Shown here in pieces: positions 11,100 to 22,030 of a stretch of 64,000 nucleotides of DNA. Position numbers and translations under genes: made by a program. Origin of the DNA: Rehmannia glutinosa (taxonomy: Eukaryota; Streptophyta; Magnoliopsida; Lamiales; Orobanchaceae). The notes beneath the pieces are model-generated. The model worked only from the letters and a program-made list of their open reading frames with translations. It ran no database searches and was not told the DNA's origin. The first letter of the stretch is position 1, and each line of letters begins with the position of its first letter. The DNA lies in NCBI GenBank assembly GCA_016081115.2, contig CM071931.1, positions 23,288,317 through 23,352,316 of the forward strand, read 5' to 3'.

Positions 11100-12797
11100 T
11101 TTATCTGCGGCAGAGAGCCTTTTTGGTTCATCGATTCTTTATCGAGGTTTGTTTGTGAAGTTCTTGTTTTCATTTTTTTTGCCGAGGTTTTTTTTTTCTT
11201 CTGTAAAATCCCACAAAGTTGTAGATTTCTTGATCTTTGTTTAATGGTGTGGCCTGCGGGTCTTCCTTCTTGATTTTAACTTTTGGACATTGGACATATA
11301 AAACACACCCCAAAGCACATGCAAGTCTGCAGATCTTTTGTTTTTCTGAGGTGGATCGGCAAATTTGTTGATTGTTTTATATATATATATATAGACACAC
11401 ACACATGCAGATGGTTTGTGTTTCTCCACCGATTCTAAGCGAAAGAAAAAACAAAAAAAGTGTTTTGAGTTTTAAGTCATTTTCAAGTGAAAGAAGTCAA
11501 ATAAAATGTTGCAGACTTGAAGCCCCCTATTTGTTTTGCTTTTGTCTTGCAAAATTGGATTTATTATTCATCAGGTCACATGGTTTAAAATATATCGTTG
11601 TACATTTTTGTATTCTAATAATTACTCAATTCGTGTAAGCAAGTAATTTTTGTATCGTGCATGTATACATGATGTTAATTAATGATAATGTGATCTAACT
11701 TTTTTTATTTTAACGTGTTGTGGATTTGCTTTTCGCGGTGATGAAGAGTGAATTTATTATGGTGATTGTGTCTACATTCATTGAGTATGAATTGTATAGT
11801 GTCATGATAGGGTACTACTTATCTATACAAATACGATAAGCTCTTAAGTTTATCGTGTCATTGCATAAATATTTAGTAGGACACCTGATCAACGTAATTA
11901 ATTCTCTACTGAGCTGTTTCAAACATATATAAACTCTAAATTTAATGATGGGTCTAGTCATTTAAGAAAAAAAGGTAGGCTCTTAAGTTTTTCCCTAATT
12001 ATTTGCATCTCTGGCTAGAAATTAGTGTCATATTTAGTACTTAAAGTGCGTTAACAATTTAATTTACCATAGATAAAAACTCACACACTCATTAAGAACG
12101 CAACTGTACATACACATACTTGTCTTTTATTCTTGTTACGTGACATACAATAATGCCTTCCGTTTCATTGGGTTGCCAAATATATAGGTTTACGTGATAT
12201 ACTAACGTGACTTTGGTGTTCCATTTTTTTTTTGTTTTTAGCGCCTGAAACATATTTTTAACCAGTTTTACTTTCCTTAAATTTCTAATAATTCAAGATT
12301 TGATTTCTTGAATAACAGCTTAATTAGTTTTCTTAGTGGTCACTGCAGTTATTAACCTGTGAATTTTTTATCTTTTAGTTCTCTTTTGTGTCTTCACAAA
12401 TTTTGTTGTTTTGTCGTATGACGCATTTAGGAACATAGAGATTTAGTTTGAAGTTCGTGATCTTATCCATAAAGTGTACAAAATAGTAGCTTCATTCATC
12501 TTGTACATGTAAGTGGGTACCAAAATATTAGAATTAAACAACCATGAAGTTTTATTTTGGTTTTGAAAGCTACTAGCAGAATTTTCTATTATATTTCTGG
12601 CTTGGCGTGGTGTGTGATGGAGTTAGCAAAGTGCTATCAATTTTTTCTTTGTGAGTCTTTATTGTTGTGTGTGTGTCTATATATTATATGTTCATGAATA
12701 TCGATAGTTTGCCGATTGATTTGAACGTGGCTTTGCATTTTTTCTTTTTCTTTTTTCTTTATCTAGAAACATACATGATATTCTATTTTCCATGTAG
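11100..12797 (+). other. Putative 5'-leader exon end and leader intron (unit B)
   Basis: The leader contains GATTCTTTATCGAG followed by GTTTGT, a possible splice donor at about 11145. The next plausible acceptor is CCATGTAG at 12797. The interval is T-rich and non-coding, as expected for a plant leader intron. The corresponding interval of unit C is interrupted by a 1.3 kb insertion. No conserved ORF was found. Confidence 0.4.
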
Positions 12798-12884
12798 GGT
12801 GGTGCAAGATAGTGATCCTTACACAGGGAATCATCAATTTCGAGGACATTCTCAATATTCTGAAAAATATTGGTCAGTCCATAA
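12798..12884 (+). other. Putative small exon of the unit B transcript
   Basis: Flanked by an acceptor (TTTTCCATGTAG) and a consensus donor (GTAAGT at 12885). One frame is open across it and includes DPYTGNHQFRGHSQYSEKYW. Unit C has a recognisable but damaged copy at about 63449-63515. I do not recognise the peptide, and no start codon is evident in it. Confidence 0.35.
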
Positions 12885-13340
12885 GTAAGTGGTTTTTATT
12901 TAGTTATGAATTTATGGAAGCTTATTGAATATGACGTTGTTGTGCTATTACGAAGATTAAATAATTTGTATGCTTAGTTATTGTATAATTAGATACTTGA
13001 ACTCATGTAGTAGGCAAGTGCAACACCCTAAATTCATGCACTAACCTTGGACTACAAATAGATAATGTATTTACATTTGTCCGACAAATAGATGTAAAAA
13101 ATCAAAGAAAGGAAAAATACTAACGTGTACAAGATCCGTCCATCACATGAGTTTTCATTTCAGAGATAGCGAAATGATGCTAATATTTTAACTCAATTGT
13201 ATTGTAGGAAAAATCAAGTTTTAAGTGGTTTACTAGATGGGATTGTGAGTCTAATCAACTTTGTCATTTTATTTGAAATTTGAGTTTTTTTTTTGGAATT
13301 AATCGTATGGGTAATCAAACTTTTTCTTATTAATGGCAGT
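12885..13340. other. Intron-like interval, no gene seen
   Basis: AT-rich sequence between the putative small exon and the MBD-type remnant. Shared with unit C (63516-63980). Contains a second acceptor-like TTGTAG at 13208 but no convincing exon. Confidence 0.4.
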
Positions 13341-13460
13341 TGTTCAAGACAATGGAACAAGATTGTGAATGTGATTATGATGACATGGCATGTGACAACG
13401 AAGTTGACGCACGTTAAGTAGAATGACAACTTTCGTTGGGCGATGGACAAAATTGATGCA
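13341..13460 (+). pseudogene. MBD/CW-type gene fragment, unit B
   Basis: Follows the acceptor-like TTAATGGCAG at 13340. It encodes EQDCECDYDDMACDNEVDA, then a stop and frameshift, then NDNFRWAMDKIDANE. It is almost identical to the unit A fragment and co-linear with the residues before PPGW in the fragment at 9359-9596. Not translatable as one frame. Confidence 0.45.
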
Positions 13461-13510
13461 AATGAGAACCAATAAATGATGGGTTGATTATCATAAACAA
13501 ATGAATACAT

Positions 13511-14560
13511 AATTGATGCAGGTATGAAACACAAAGGTTTAAGAGGTCTATAGGGACTGCGGGTCAAGCGTGACTCTTTTGTAAGTTCTGTTGGGGAGAA
13601 GTTTCTATCTATCTATGACAAAAAAATCCGTAGTTTAAAAATATTTCTGCCAAAGATGATATGGAATCATAGAATGATTCTATACACGAAAAAACATCAA
13701 CACGCCAAATAACACAATAAATATAATACCGATCTTCAGAGTTTGATTTTGAGACTTTTCGCAAAATGGAGGCAGTGTTGTTCGAAGGCTGACTCTAAAG
13801 TTCCATTTGAAAAGCTTGACCTATTCATACTCCTTGTCTGATGTTTCTGGCTCTTAAGATACTTATGTATTGCAGGGTGTATGTGAAATTTTAAAGAATC
13901 ATTCGGTGGCAACTTTCCAATAGCAGACAAATCCCATAAATCATAAAGATTGATTGATCACTAGATGCAAGATGTATATTAAAAAATGAAAAACTACAGA
14001 AACAAATAGATGTTTTGATCCATTCACTGAGTTTCAAATAGCAACACAATACAAGAACTTTAGTTAATCATTTTTCACTATCCATCTTGCATCTAGTGAC
14101 CAATCACTCTTTATGATTTTTGGGATTTGTCTGCATTTGGAACGTTGCCACCAATTATGCTTTTAAATCTCACATACACTTTTCTTTACTTAAGTATCTT
14201 AGGAGCCACAAACATCTGACAAGGAGTATGAATTTGCCAATCTTGTGAAATGAAACTTCAGAGTCAGCCTCTCAAACAGGCCTTCTTCCATTTTTTAGGA
14301 AAGTATCAAAATCAAACACTGAAGTCTGAATATAATTATTATATTTGTTGTATTATCTGGCGTGGTTGATACCTTTTCATGTATAGTAATCATCATATTA
14401 TTCCATATCATCTTTGGAAGACACATTTCTAAACTATGGATTATGTTGTTATAGAAAGATAGAAACCTCTCCCCAACAGAACTTACGGAAGATTCATGCT
14501 TGACTCACAACTCATGTAGGCCGCTCGAGATTCTTTACGTTTCCAACCTTCATCAATTTT
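13511..14560. repeat. Long inverted repeat (hairpin), unit B
   Basis: Arms 13511-13983 and 14081-14560, loop about 97 bases. It is the same structure as the unit A hairpin at 5897-6937 and nearly identical to it by eye, so it was present before the segment duplicated. It lies downstream of the unit B promoter and MBD-type fragment in the same orientation. Confidence 0.8.
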
Positions 14561-16190
14561 GTATTAATCAAGCAGAGAGAATGTGATATCCATTGTTTGA
14601 TAGATCACCCATTTCTTGGTCCTCGTTTGCAACAGTTTTGTTGCAAAAAAAAAATTGATTGAGATTCTTTCTTGGGAGCCTAAGGAAGTTTTCGGAAAAC
14701 ATTCTGGTTTTAAGGGTCCTATTGACTATTGTACTAGAAGTGAAAAGTAGTTGAAAATAATAAGCATTTGCAAAAAGAAGCAGCTAAATGTTGGGCATGT
14801 TAAAAAATATATTGTTTAGTGAATGAGTTATAAAAGTATTTTATTTCTGTTTAAATGTCAAACTGCAAATAAAATCTAAAATCTAATGCAACAATCGCTT
14901 AGCATTTAGATTCTGATTAAATTTTACGGATTTAAAAACACAATTTGACAATTAAAAGAACTACGGGCTCGTTGAGTTTGTTTTTAGCTTCAATTTTCAG
15001 TTTTCAGTATTTTGTTTGAGTTTATGAGTTTGCATGTATTGGTTTTGTGTTATAAAGACAAAATATGTTTAGATGAAAGATCCAATTATCTTTGATTTAA
15101 TGTTGAAATTATGTTATTTTAAAGATGATGGATTATTATATATCTATATATTTGTTAGTGGTGGACCTATATTAGAATATCTAAATGTTAGAAGATGATG
15201 TGTAATAATTTGAAGGGCGTGAAACAATTTGATGTAAGGATCGTGTCTTACTCTTTTATATGATAGATATGAGAATACTTGGTGAAAATTTAGGATAACA
15301 AACATGATCTTTGATTTTTAGGCATAATGGAAAACTGAAAAACCGCATTTGAAAATAAAAACCAAACAAAATGATTAATTGTTGACTTGAGACACTTTAC
15401 ATTTGTCCATTAGGTGAAGAAAAGTTTTACTGTCTAGTTTTCCTTGTATTGCTAGTCCATTTAAGGAAAACTACTTTCAGTAACTACTTATTATTAATTT
15501 ACTTTTTTTCTTTTACTTTGGATTCTAGTGGGAAAACAATAAAATAATATATATGATTTCTTTGCTTCGAATAATGTAACTTTGGGTTTAGTATTTTTGA
15601 TATTTTATCTTTCTTTCAACTTTTTCCACTGAACTTACTCCATAGTCCATACATAAAGAAGCGCCACTTTATTTGAATGGATGCCCTTAACAACCGGATA
15701 TTTTCAAGAAAGATAAAGTAATAACAAACTATTAACAAACTAAAACACCAGGTAGAGACAAATATCTTATATACTATATTATCCTTCCAGCTGAATTATC
15801 GATTATTGGAATTATGTTTGATATCTAAATTTTAGAGGAAAAAAAAGAATCATTAGAAGATATAGAGTAGCATCTTTTTAAATCGAAAAATATTCTATTT
15901 ACACTATATATGTTGAGTGGTAATCTTCGAAATTTATGAATTGGGAGACACATAAAAGGCCCGAATATAATTTAGTTTTGTGGGATGAAACATTATTTAA
16001 TTTTTTGGGTAATTTTTTTTAAATAAGCGTAAAAATATAAAAAAGAAAGAAAAAAAATCCTGATCACAAGCCGATCAGGTGGATTAAGTATGGGCCTCGT
16101 TAAATCCTATCAAGGTAAAGCCAACTATTGGTAGAAAAAAGGTACCCTTGAAAGACAAAACATCCACATAAGAATGCATAAATAAAAGCA
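14561..16190. other. AT-rich intergenic DNA
   Basis: Unit B similarity stops at about 14957. A sequence beginning GGGCTCGTTGAGTTTG (14965) and one ending AAACCAAACAAAATG (about 15370) are weakly complementary and could be a degraded miniature inverted-repeat element, but no target duplication was seen. From 15400 to 16190 I see nothing identifiable. Confidence 0.5.
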
Positions 16191-16607
16191 CTAAACAATT
16201 ACTCTAAAATCCTCATTATCAGATGAATCCACTTCATCAACATAGTCCTCCCACCTTTTGGTAGAAGACACGTTTAAGGATTTGAAGCTATCGGATTGAG
16301 CATCGTCCAAAAGAGTGAGATTATGAATTGGAGGAGCCGGGCCTTGTTTAACATCACAAAGAAGTTGTTATTTAGAAGCCTCCAACGACTTATTCCGAAT
16401 AGCCTGCCAAAGAGGATGAATGAGCTTGGCCAACTTGTATTGAACTGTCTGCGGCTGCCTCTTGATATCAGAAAAAGTGGGCAAGGTGTCCCTCGTGAAG
16501 TGTGGGAGTACCCTAGATGCAGCATTCATTACGGTGTTATCCAATTCTGTATGTGCATACAATGAAGCCAAATATGTCAATGGAGAAGGCGAAGCCAAAG
16601 ATGGCCA
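16191..16607 (-). pseudogene. Truncated minus-strand coding fragment, unidentified
   Basis: From the CACTA insertion point at 16607 downward, one frame reads WPSLASPSPLTYLASLY, then VLPHFTRDTLPTFSDIKRQ and YKLAKLIHPLWQAI. It meets a single TAA after LEASK (about 16366) and continues in the same frame through RWEDYVDEVDSSDNEDF to a TAG at 16191. The acidic C-terminus and one lone stop suggest a once-real protein. I do not recognise it. The 5' part is cut off by the outer transposon; the far flank at 45183 also gives an open frame in the same phase for about 27 codons. Confidence 0.4.
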
Positions 16608-17036
16608 CACTACAAGAAAACTGCTAATACACAATGGATTTTATCCGTTGTCTATTAAGCATAAAAATCGTTGTGTATGAAGGCATTGCGAAAGATGTAC
16701 CACAACGACAATGGTTAAACCCCGTTGTCTTTGCCATCAACTACAACAGTTTATAACCATTATGTTATAGGATAAACGACAATGGTTAAGACCGTTGTGG
16801 TTATGATAAACGACATCGTTTAGAAAATGTTGCACAATTGTTGTCATGTTGACATATATAACGGGTTAAAACCGTTGTTGTTTTACTTATTTTTGTACAA
16901 CACCTCCATCTACAACAATTCAGTTTGTAAAGGACATCGTGTAACACTGTTGTCGTTTTGGTCAAAGAAAACGGTTGCAAACTATTGTGATTGTTTTGTT
17001 TCACAACGATTTTTACCCATTGTCGTTTTATGTGGA

Positions 17037-18600
17037 TGTTGGGAAATTTATTGTTTAGATTTTGATGAATGCCATGTAAAACTTAGAATAGGAAGTTGGC
17101 ACCCCATTTCTGTTGTAAACTGCATTGTAATAAACAGGGCTGGTCAAGATGAGTTAAGTCAGCTCTGCCTAAACATGCAAAAAGACAAATGGAGACTAGA
17201 AGGAAGACTCCGCAGCGAGACAGCTGAGTTTGGCAAAGAAGAGAAGACGGGAACTCGACTGAAGGTGCAACTGAAATGCAACTGAGTAAAACATCAGCCA
17301 AGTTGACTCAAGATAGCCAAGTCTCTAGTTGAAGTGACAGAAGAGTCATCCAATGATTGGAAGCTGACTCTAAGTCACCTGGGGAAAGCAAGGAAATGCA
17401 ATCAAGTCGAGATAATCGAAAGATATCCATTGCACATAAATCAAGAGAATTACTTAAACAAGTAATATCTCCATGCTACCTTTCTCGAAATGCTCGGTCC
17501 CGAGAAGCGTGCAAAAGGAATAAACCAATGGGAAGCACTACACCATTTTCGAACTCAAAAGTCAAGAACAATTCATACGAGGAAGTGGCAATTTCAAGGA
17601 TCGCAACAAGACAAGCCAACGACCACAAGTGACTTTCAAAAAAAAGCCTATCTCTTCAACGGGCAAATTTTTGAAAGATCACTATAAAAGGCCGAGGAAT
17701 GACTCGAGAAAGAGACTTTTGATTACCTCAACCACGAACATTCAAGCTAACATCCGAATCGTAATCAAAATATTCTCAAAATCATTCAAGATTAATCCTC
17801 AAGCCTACACTACGAAGAAAATCAATCCAACACTCACCGTGAAGGAAAGATAACTTCAATCACCAAGAGGAAACTTTTGAAGAAAAGGGGTCTACATTCC
17901 ACGGAGGATTGTAGGAAGGTTCAAGGTCGAACCAGTCTCGAGTTTTGGAGGGCTTCGTGATCAAATCCAAAAAGCTTGAGCAAGTGAGCTTTAGTAGCAA
18001 AGCGCGATGCCCCGTGAAGAAGCCGAGTCGTCACGAGAAGCCACCGAGTGACCAAGGCATCTCCGGATCGAGTCCCAAAGGATCAAGTCACCGTGTGTGA
18101 TCAAGACTTGTATCCGGACTGTTACCACTCAGATCTTGATCAATACTTAGTGGATTCCTCCAGGAGTTGGAGAAGAGAGGAGTAGAAGAATTACCCCATC
18201 TTCGAACCTTTATAAAAACTTATCGTGCCATTTACATTTCAGCATTTTAATTCCTGCATCTTATTTGTTTAACTCTGCTGATGAATTTGCTATCCACTTG
18301 ATAATCTCTAAGTACTAAAACCAAACATTAAATCATAACTAAACCAAATTCAAGGGTGTTAAGTCTTCCAATAAAACAAACCGAGCTGAGCTAATTCATC
18401 TTAACAAATGAGTTATTCTATCAACAAATCGATCAGTCCGTTGAGTGACTAACTCTACTGATTAACTAAGTTGGTTGTCCACCAAGGACACAACTGTGTA
18501 GTATCAACTCTGGATTTAAAAATGACTAAATCGAAAAGTTGGTAAGGTTTATTCAACCCCCCTCTTCTAAACCTTACACTCACACCCCTTGGGACCTACA
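17037..18600 (+). repeat. 5' LTR of SIRE-1
   Basis: Starts TGTTGGGAAATT and ends GGGACCTACA. It contains a TATA box (TATAAAAG, 17683-17690) followed by the transcribed part. The 3' LTR lacks about 136 bp immediately upstream of its TATA box that are present here (17545-17680). Confidence 0.95.
17683..17690 (+). promoter_or_regulatory. LTR TATA box, SIRE-1
   Basis: CACTATAAAAGG, conserved in all four SIRE LTRs of the window (17683, 29973, 46194, 58814). Presumed core promoter of the genomic transcript. Confidence 0.7.
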
Positions 18601-18602
18601 AG

Positions 18603-18614
18603 TGGTATCAGAGC
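18603..18614 (+). other. Primer binding site, SIRE-1
   Basis: TGGTATCAGAGC two bases after the 5' LTR, matching the initiator tRNA-Met primer used by plant copia elements. Confidence 0.95.
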
Positions 18615-18728
18615 GGTTGGTTCATTGAGCCTTCCGCACTGGTTACTGAGCTAGATCTCCAAATTTTTCAAAGTCTGTTTTAGTACTTAAGTTTTTCAAA
18701 ACTCCTTTTATCATTAAAATTTATTATC

Positions 18729-19740
18729 ATGGAAGCAAATTTGACACGCATCCCTATGTTCACAATTGAAGAATTTGATGATTGGAAAATTCGTATGAAG
18801 GCTCATCTATCAAAGATTACATGATGAGATGTGGATAGTGATAGAGGATGGGCCACCGCAAATTTTAAAAGTGAACACAAACAAAAGAAGAGTCTGCATT
18901 GAAGGTGAAGAGGATGTTGCTCCTAGACCAGCTATGGTTGAAAAACCAAGAACTGAATGGACAAATGATGACAGAAAAAGATACAACCTGGACAATGTGG
19001 CCAAGGACATCCTTTACAAAACTTTGGACAAAGCCATGTTCAATAAAGTCAAATCATGCAAAACGGCTAAAGAAATCTGGGACAAGCTAACATTGATTTG
19101 TGAAGGCTCAGAGCAAATCAAGGAAAATAAATTATCAGTGGTTGTACAGAAATTTGAGAATTTCAAAATGATCGCAGGAGAGAACCTGCATCAACTGGAT
19201 GCTCGATTCATAGAAATCACCAACGAGCTATCTGCACTTGGAAAAGAATATACACAGAAGGAAATGTGTATGAAGATCCTAAAAAGTCTCCCAGCTGAAT
19301 GGGAAATGAAGGTCATGGCACTAAGACATTCCATGGACCTATCGAAAACATCCAACCATGAGCTATTCTCAGATCTCAAAGCCTACAAATTTGAGCTGAG
19401 AAGAAAAGATCAGGAAGAGACAGCTGTACCCAAAACAACTGCTCTAATTGTGAAGGATGGCAAGAGAGCTGAGGTCAAAGAAGTCATTGACCCAGAGGAA
19501 ATAGCCCTGATGGTTAAAAGGATCAACAAGTTCTTCAATAAGAAATACAAGAGAGGCAAGGGCGAATCCTCAAGAAGACACTCGGCTCCCTCCAAGTCAA
19601 GGAAGATAGGCCAACCAAAAGAACAGATCATCAAAAAGTCAATATCAAAGGGTGACAATCCAAGAATGGAAAGAGTGATCAAAAGATTGAATATCTATCT
19701 TTGAACCGTAGGCAACCAGTCACTATGCCATTGATTGCCC
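18729..19740 (+). pseudogene. SIRE-1 gag, N-terminal part (degraded)
   Basis: The ATG at 18729 opens MEANLTRIPMFTIEEFDDW, the usual start of SIRE gag. A frameshift at about 18822 passes into the frame 18829-19704, which contains the UBN2-type gag core (KTAKEIWDKLTLICEGSEQ; LSALGKEYTQKEMCMKILKSL). After 19690 a further shift breaks the zinc knuckle; only HYAIDC-like remains are seen at about 19715-19740. Gag forms the particle shell. Compared with the copy in SIRE-2, this one is better preserved. Confidence 0.85.
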
Positions 19741-21023
19741 ATATCCTGTAGTCAACAAATACATGAATGAAGAAGAAAGAAAGGTCTTGAGAGAAAGAAG
19801 ACAAGAAAAGAAAAAGGCAATGTTGGCTGCAGAGATCGCCGAGACAAACAAGTCAAGAGACATAGCCGATTCGAGAGTAGTGAAGCCGACTACTCAAGTG
19901 ACTCTGAAGAAGAAGCCTTGATCTGTTTGATGGCCAAGGAACAAGACCAACCTGACCAAGAAGATGAGGTACACTCTAACTCATCAAACTCAGATTCTAG
20001 TGATAGTGACTGTGACACACACACTTCATCACCCACTGATCTTTATGATTCATTAGGCAAAATGATGAAAGATTTTGAACACATTAAATCCTCACACACA
20101 CTACTAAATGAGGAAAATAGCCTACTCAAGAGCCAAAACTCACAGCTGACTAAGGAGCTGAGTACTCTAAGTCAAATTGCTGATGAGATTGAAAGTCTAA
20201 AGACTAAAAATACCAAGCTAATAGCAGAGATAGCTGCTATAGAAAAGAGGGAAAATGACCTCAAAAATGTGATTGCCTCATTCACTAAGGCATCCAAATC
20301 ATTGGATGATCTTATTATGAGTCAAAGAGAATGTGGAGACAAGACAGGGTTAGGATTTAGTTCCTCTATGCTATGTCAAGCTCCAAAAGTGATTTTGGAA
20401 AAAGGATCTTCAAGCAATGAAGTATCCCAAAAATCCAGAACTCCAAAAGGTGCACACACATCTATTCCAAAGCACAATCACAAGCAGACTGGCCTTGGCT
20501 ATAAAGGAAAAGGAAAACAACCAGTTGAGTTCCTCAGCAAACTCCAAATAGAAAATACTTTGTAAAGAAGAAACAGAGCTACCAAAAACCCCAGAAGTTC
20601 TATAAAAGAAACACATATGATGGAAATGGTAGAAAATACCCGAGCCAAGCTAATTGGAATGATGTGAACTATCAGCAAAGACCTATGGAATATAAACCCA
20701 AATGGCAAAGGCCTAGAACTCAGCAAAGGCCATTCCAAAGGTATAAGAGCTTTCATCAGCACACACATGCACCTAGGCACTACACTCAGAGATATCACAA
20801 CTACCCAAAGAAGGCAATTGCTAAAACATATACACAGGCATACAGACAAAAGAGACAGCTCTATGAACCTAGAATCCCCAAGCAATTTGCCATAATTAAT
20901 TATGATTATGGCACTGATAGATGGCAACCTCTTAGAGTCAGATCATTTAGCTATAGGTTGGTTGGATCATCTTACAATACTAACCCCTCAGGACCCAGAC
21001 AAGTATGGGTACCTAAAACTTAA
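19741..21023 (+). pseudogene. SIRE-1 gag, coiled-coil and basic C-terminal region
   Basis: 19741-19917 encodes charged sequence after the zinc knuckle (NKYMNEEERKVLRERRQEK). 19918-20565 is an acidic Ser/Asp-rich segment followed by a long coiled coil (ENSLLKSQNSQLTKELSTL). A deletion relative to SIRE-2 shifts the frame near 20525. 20664-21023 is a Tyr/Arg/Gln-rich tail ending GPRQVWVPKT and a TAA. This end is also used in SIRE-2. The TAA and a second in-frame TGA (21030) separate gag from the protease. Confidence 0.8.
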
Positions 21024-21032
21024 TTTCCTTGA

Positions 21033-22030
21033 TTGCAGGTTCAAGGGACAGCTGTGTGCCAAGGAACCTGGTACATGGATAGTGGCTGTTCCAGACATAT
21101 GACAGGAAACATGAAAAATCTGTCAAAATTCACGGAAGTCAAAGGAGCAAAAGTCATATTTGGAGGAAATGAAGCTCCAGGAGAAATAAGAGGCATTGGA
21201 TCCATCAAGAAGAACGGATTAGAAATCACAGATGTTGCATATGTTGAAGGACTCAACTTCAACTTGCTAAGCATCAGCCAACTCTGTGACAAGGGTTATA
21301 ATGTTGGATTTAACATGGGTATATTCCAAATCAAGGATATTGAATCAAATGAAGTTGTGTTGCAAGGATGCAGACAAAAGAACATGTATGTAGTGGATTG
21401 GTCAACCGCAACACCCAACACCTGTCTATTAGCAAAGAGCACAGCTGAATCAAGTTGGCTGTGGCACAAAAAGCTGAGTCACCTGAATTTCAAAACACTT
21501 AACAAGCTTGCCAGAAGCAATCTTGTGGAAGGACTTCCAAACTCAGTATACAAGAAGAAGAGTATATGTGACGCATGTCAGAAGGGAAAACAAATCAAAT
21601 CATCATTCATAGAAAAGACATGTCCATCTTCAACAAGAATATTGCATATGCTACACATGGATCTATTTGGTCCAGTTGAACCAACCAGCATAAGTGGGAA
21701 GAAATATACCTGATGTGTAAGAAGAAAGAAACTCTACAGAAACTACCATAGCTGATGAAGAGGATTCAAAATGAGAAGATCCAAACCATTATCAAAATAA
21801 GATCAGACAGAGGAACTGAGTTTGTCAATGGTATAATAACTCAGTATTGTATTGAAAATGGCATTGGTCATGAATTATCTGCAGCAAGGACTCCACAAAT
21901 GAAATGGAGTTGCGAGAAAGAAGGAATAGAACTCTCAAAGAAGCGACAAGGACCATGTTATCTCAAGGGGTTACCAAAAAGATTCTCGGGTCAAGCAATC
22001 AACACAAACTTGCTACACTCAAAATAGATG
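21033..22030 (+). pseudogene. SIRE-1 pol: protease and integrase (degraded)
   Basis: Protease: WYMDSGCSRHMTG, with the DSG catalytic motif, near the start. Integrase zinc finger: LWHKKLSHLNF and CDACQKGK (H-H-C-C). At about 21710 a deletion of roughly 45 bp relative to SIRE-2 removes the strand carrying the first catalytic Asp (VVVDDYSR in SIRE-2) and the frame stops. 21755-22027 retains SDRGTEF (second Asp), but the region of the catalytic Glu is scrambled. The integrase is dead. Confidence 0.9.

Larger units (their letters stand above)
9700..14957 (+). repeat. Host repeat unit B (full length in window)
   Basis: The left two-thirds (about 9710-13320) correspond to 59760-63980 (unit C); the right third (about 13330-14957) corresponds to unit A. 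Landmarks shared with C, in order: TTCCATCAATTT; TAGCGG..TCTAGAGAAAGTGTTT; GGGTAGCCC.AAAAAGGCAAA; the TATA box and leader; GATTCTTTATCGAGGTTTGT; TTTTTGTATCGTGCATG; TCATCAATTTC.(A/G)GGACAT. Unit B therefore links A and C as copies of one segment. Confidence 0.8.

Noticed and set aside
13214..13567. 117-residue minus-strand ORF in unit B and its 74-residue partner at 5729-5953 in unit A
   Set aside because: They recur only because the units are copies, are antisense to the MBD-type remnant, and have no start context or recognisable domain.
14965..15380. Miniature inverted-repeat element
   Set aside because: The two ends are only weakly complementary and no target duplication was found.
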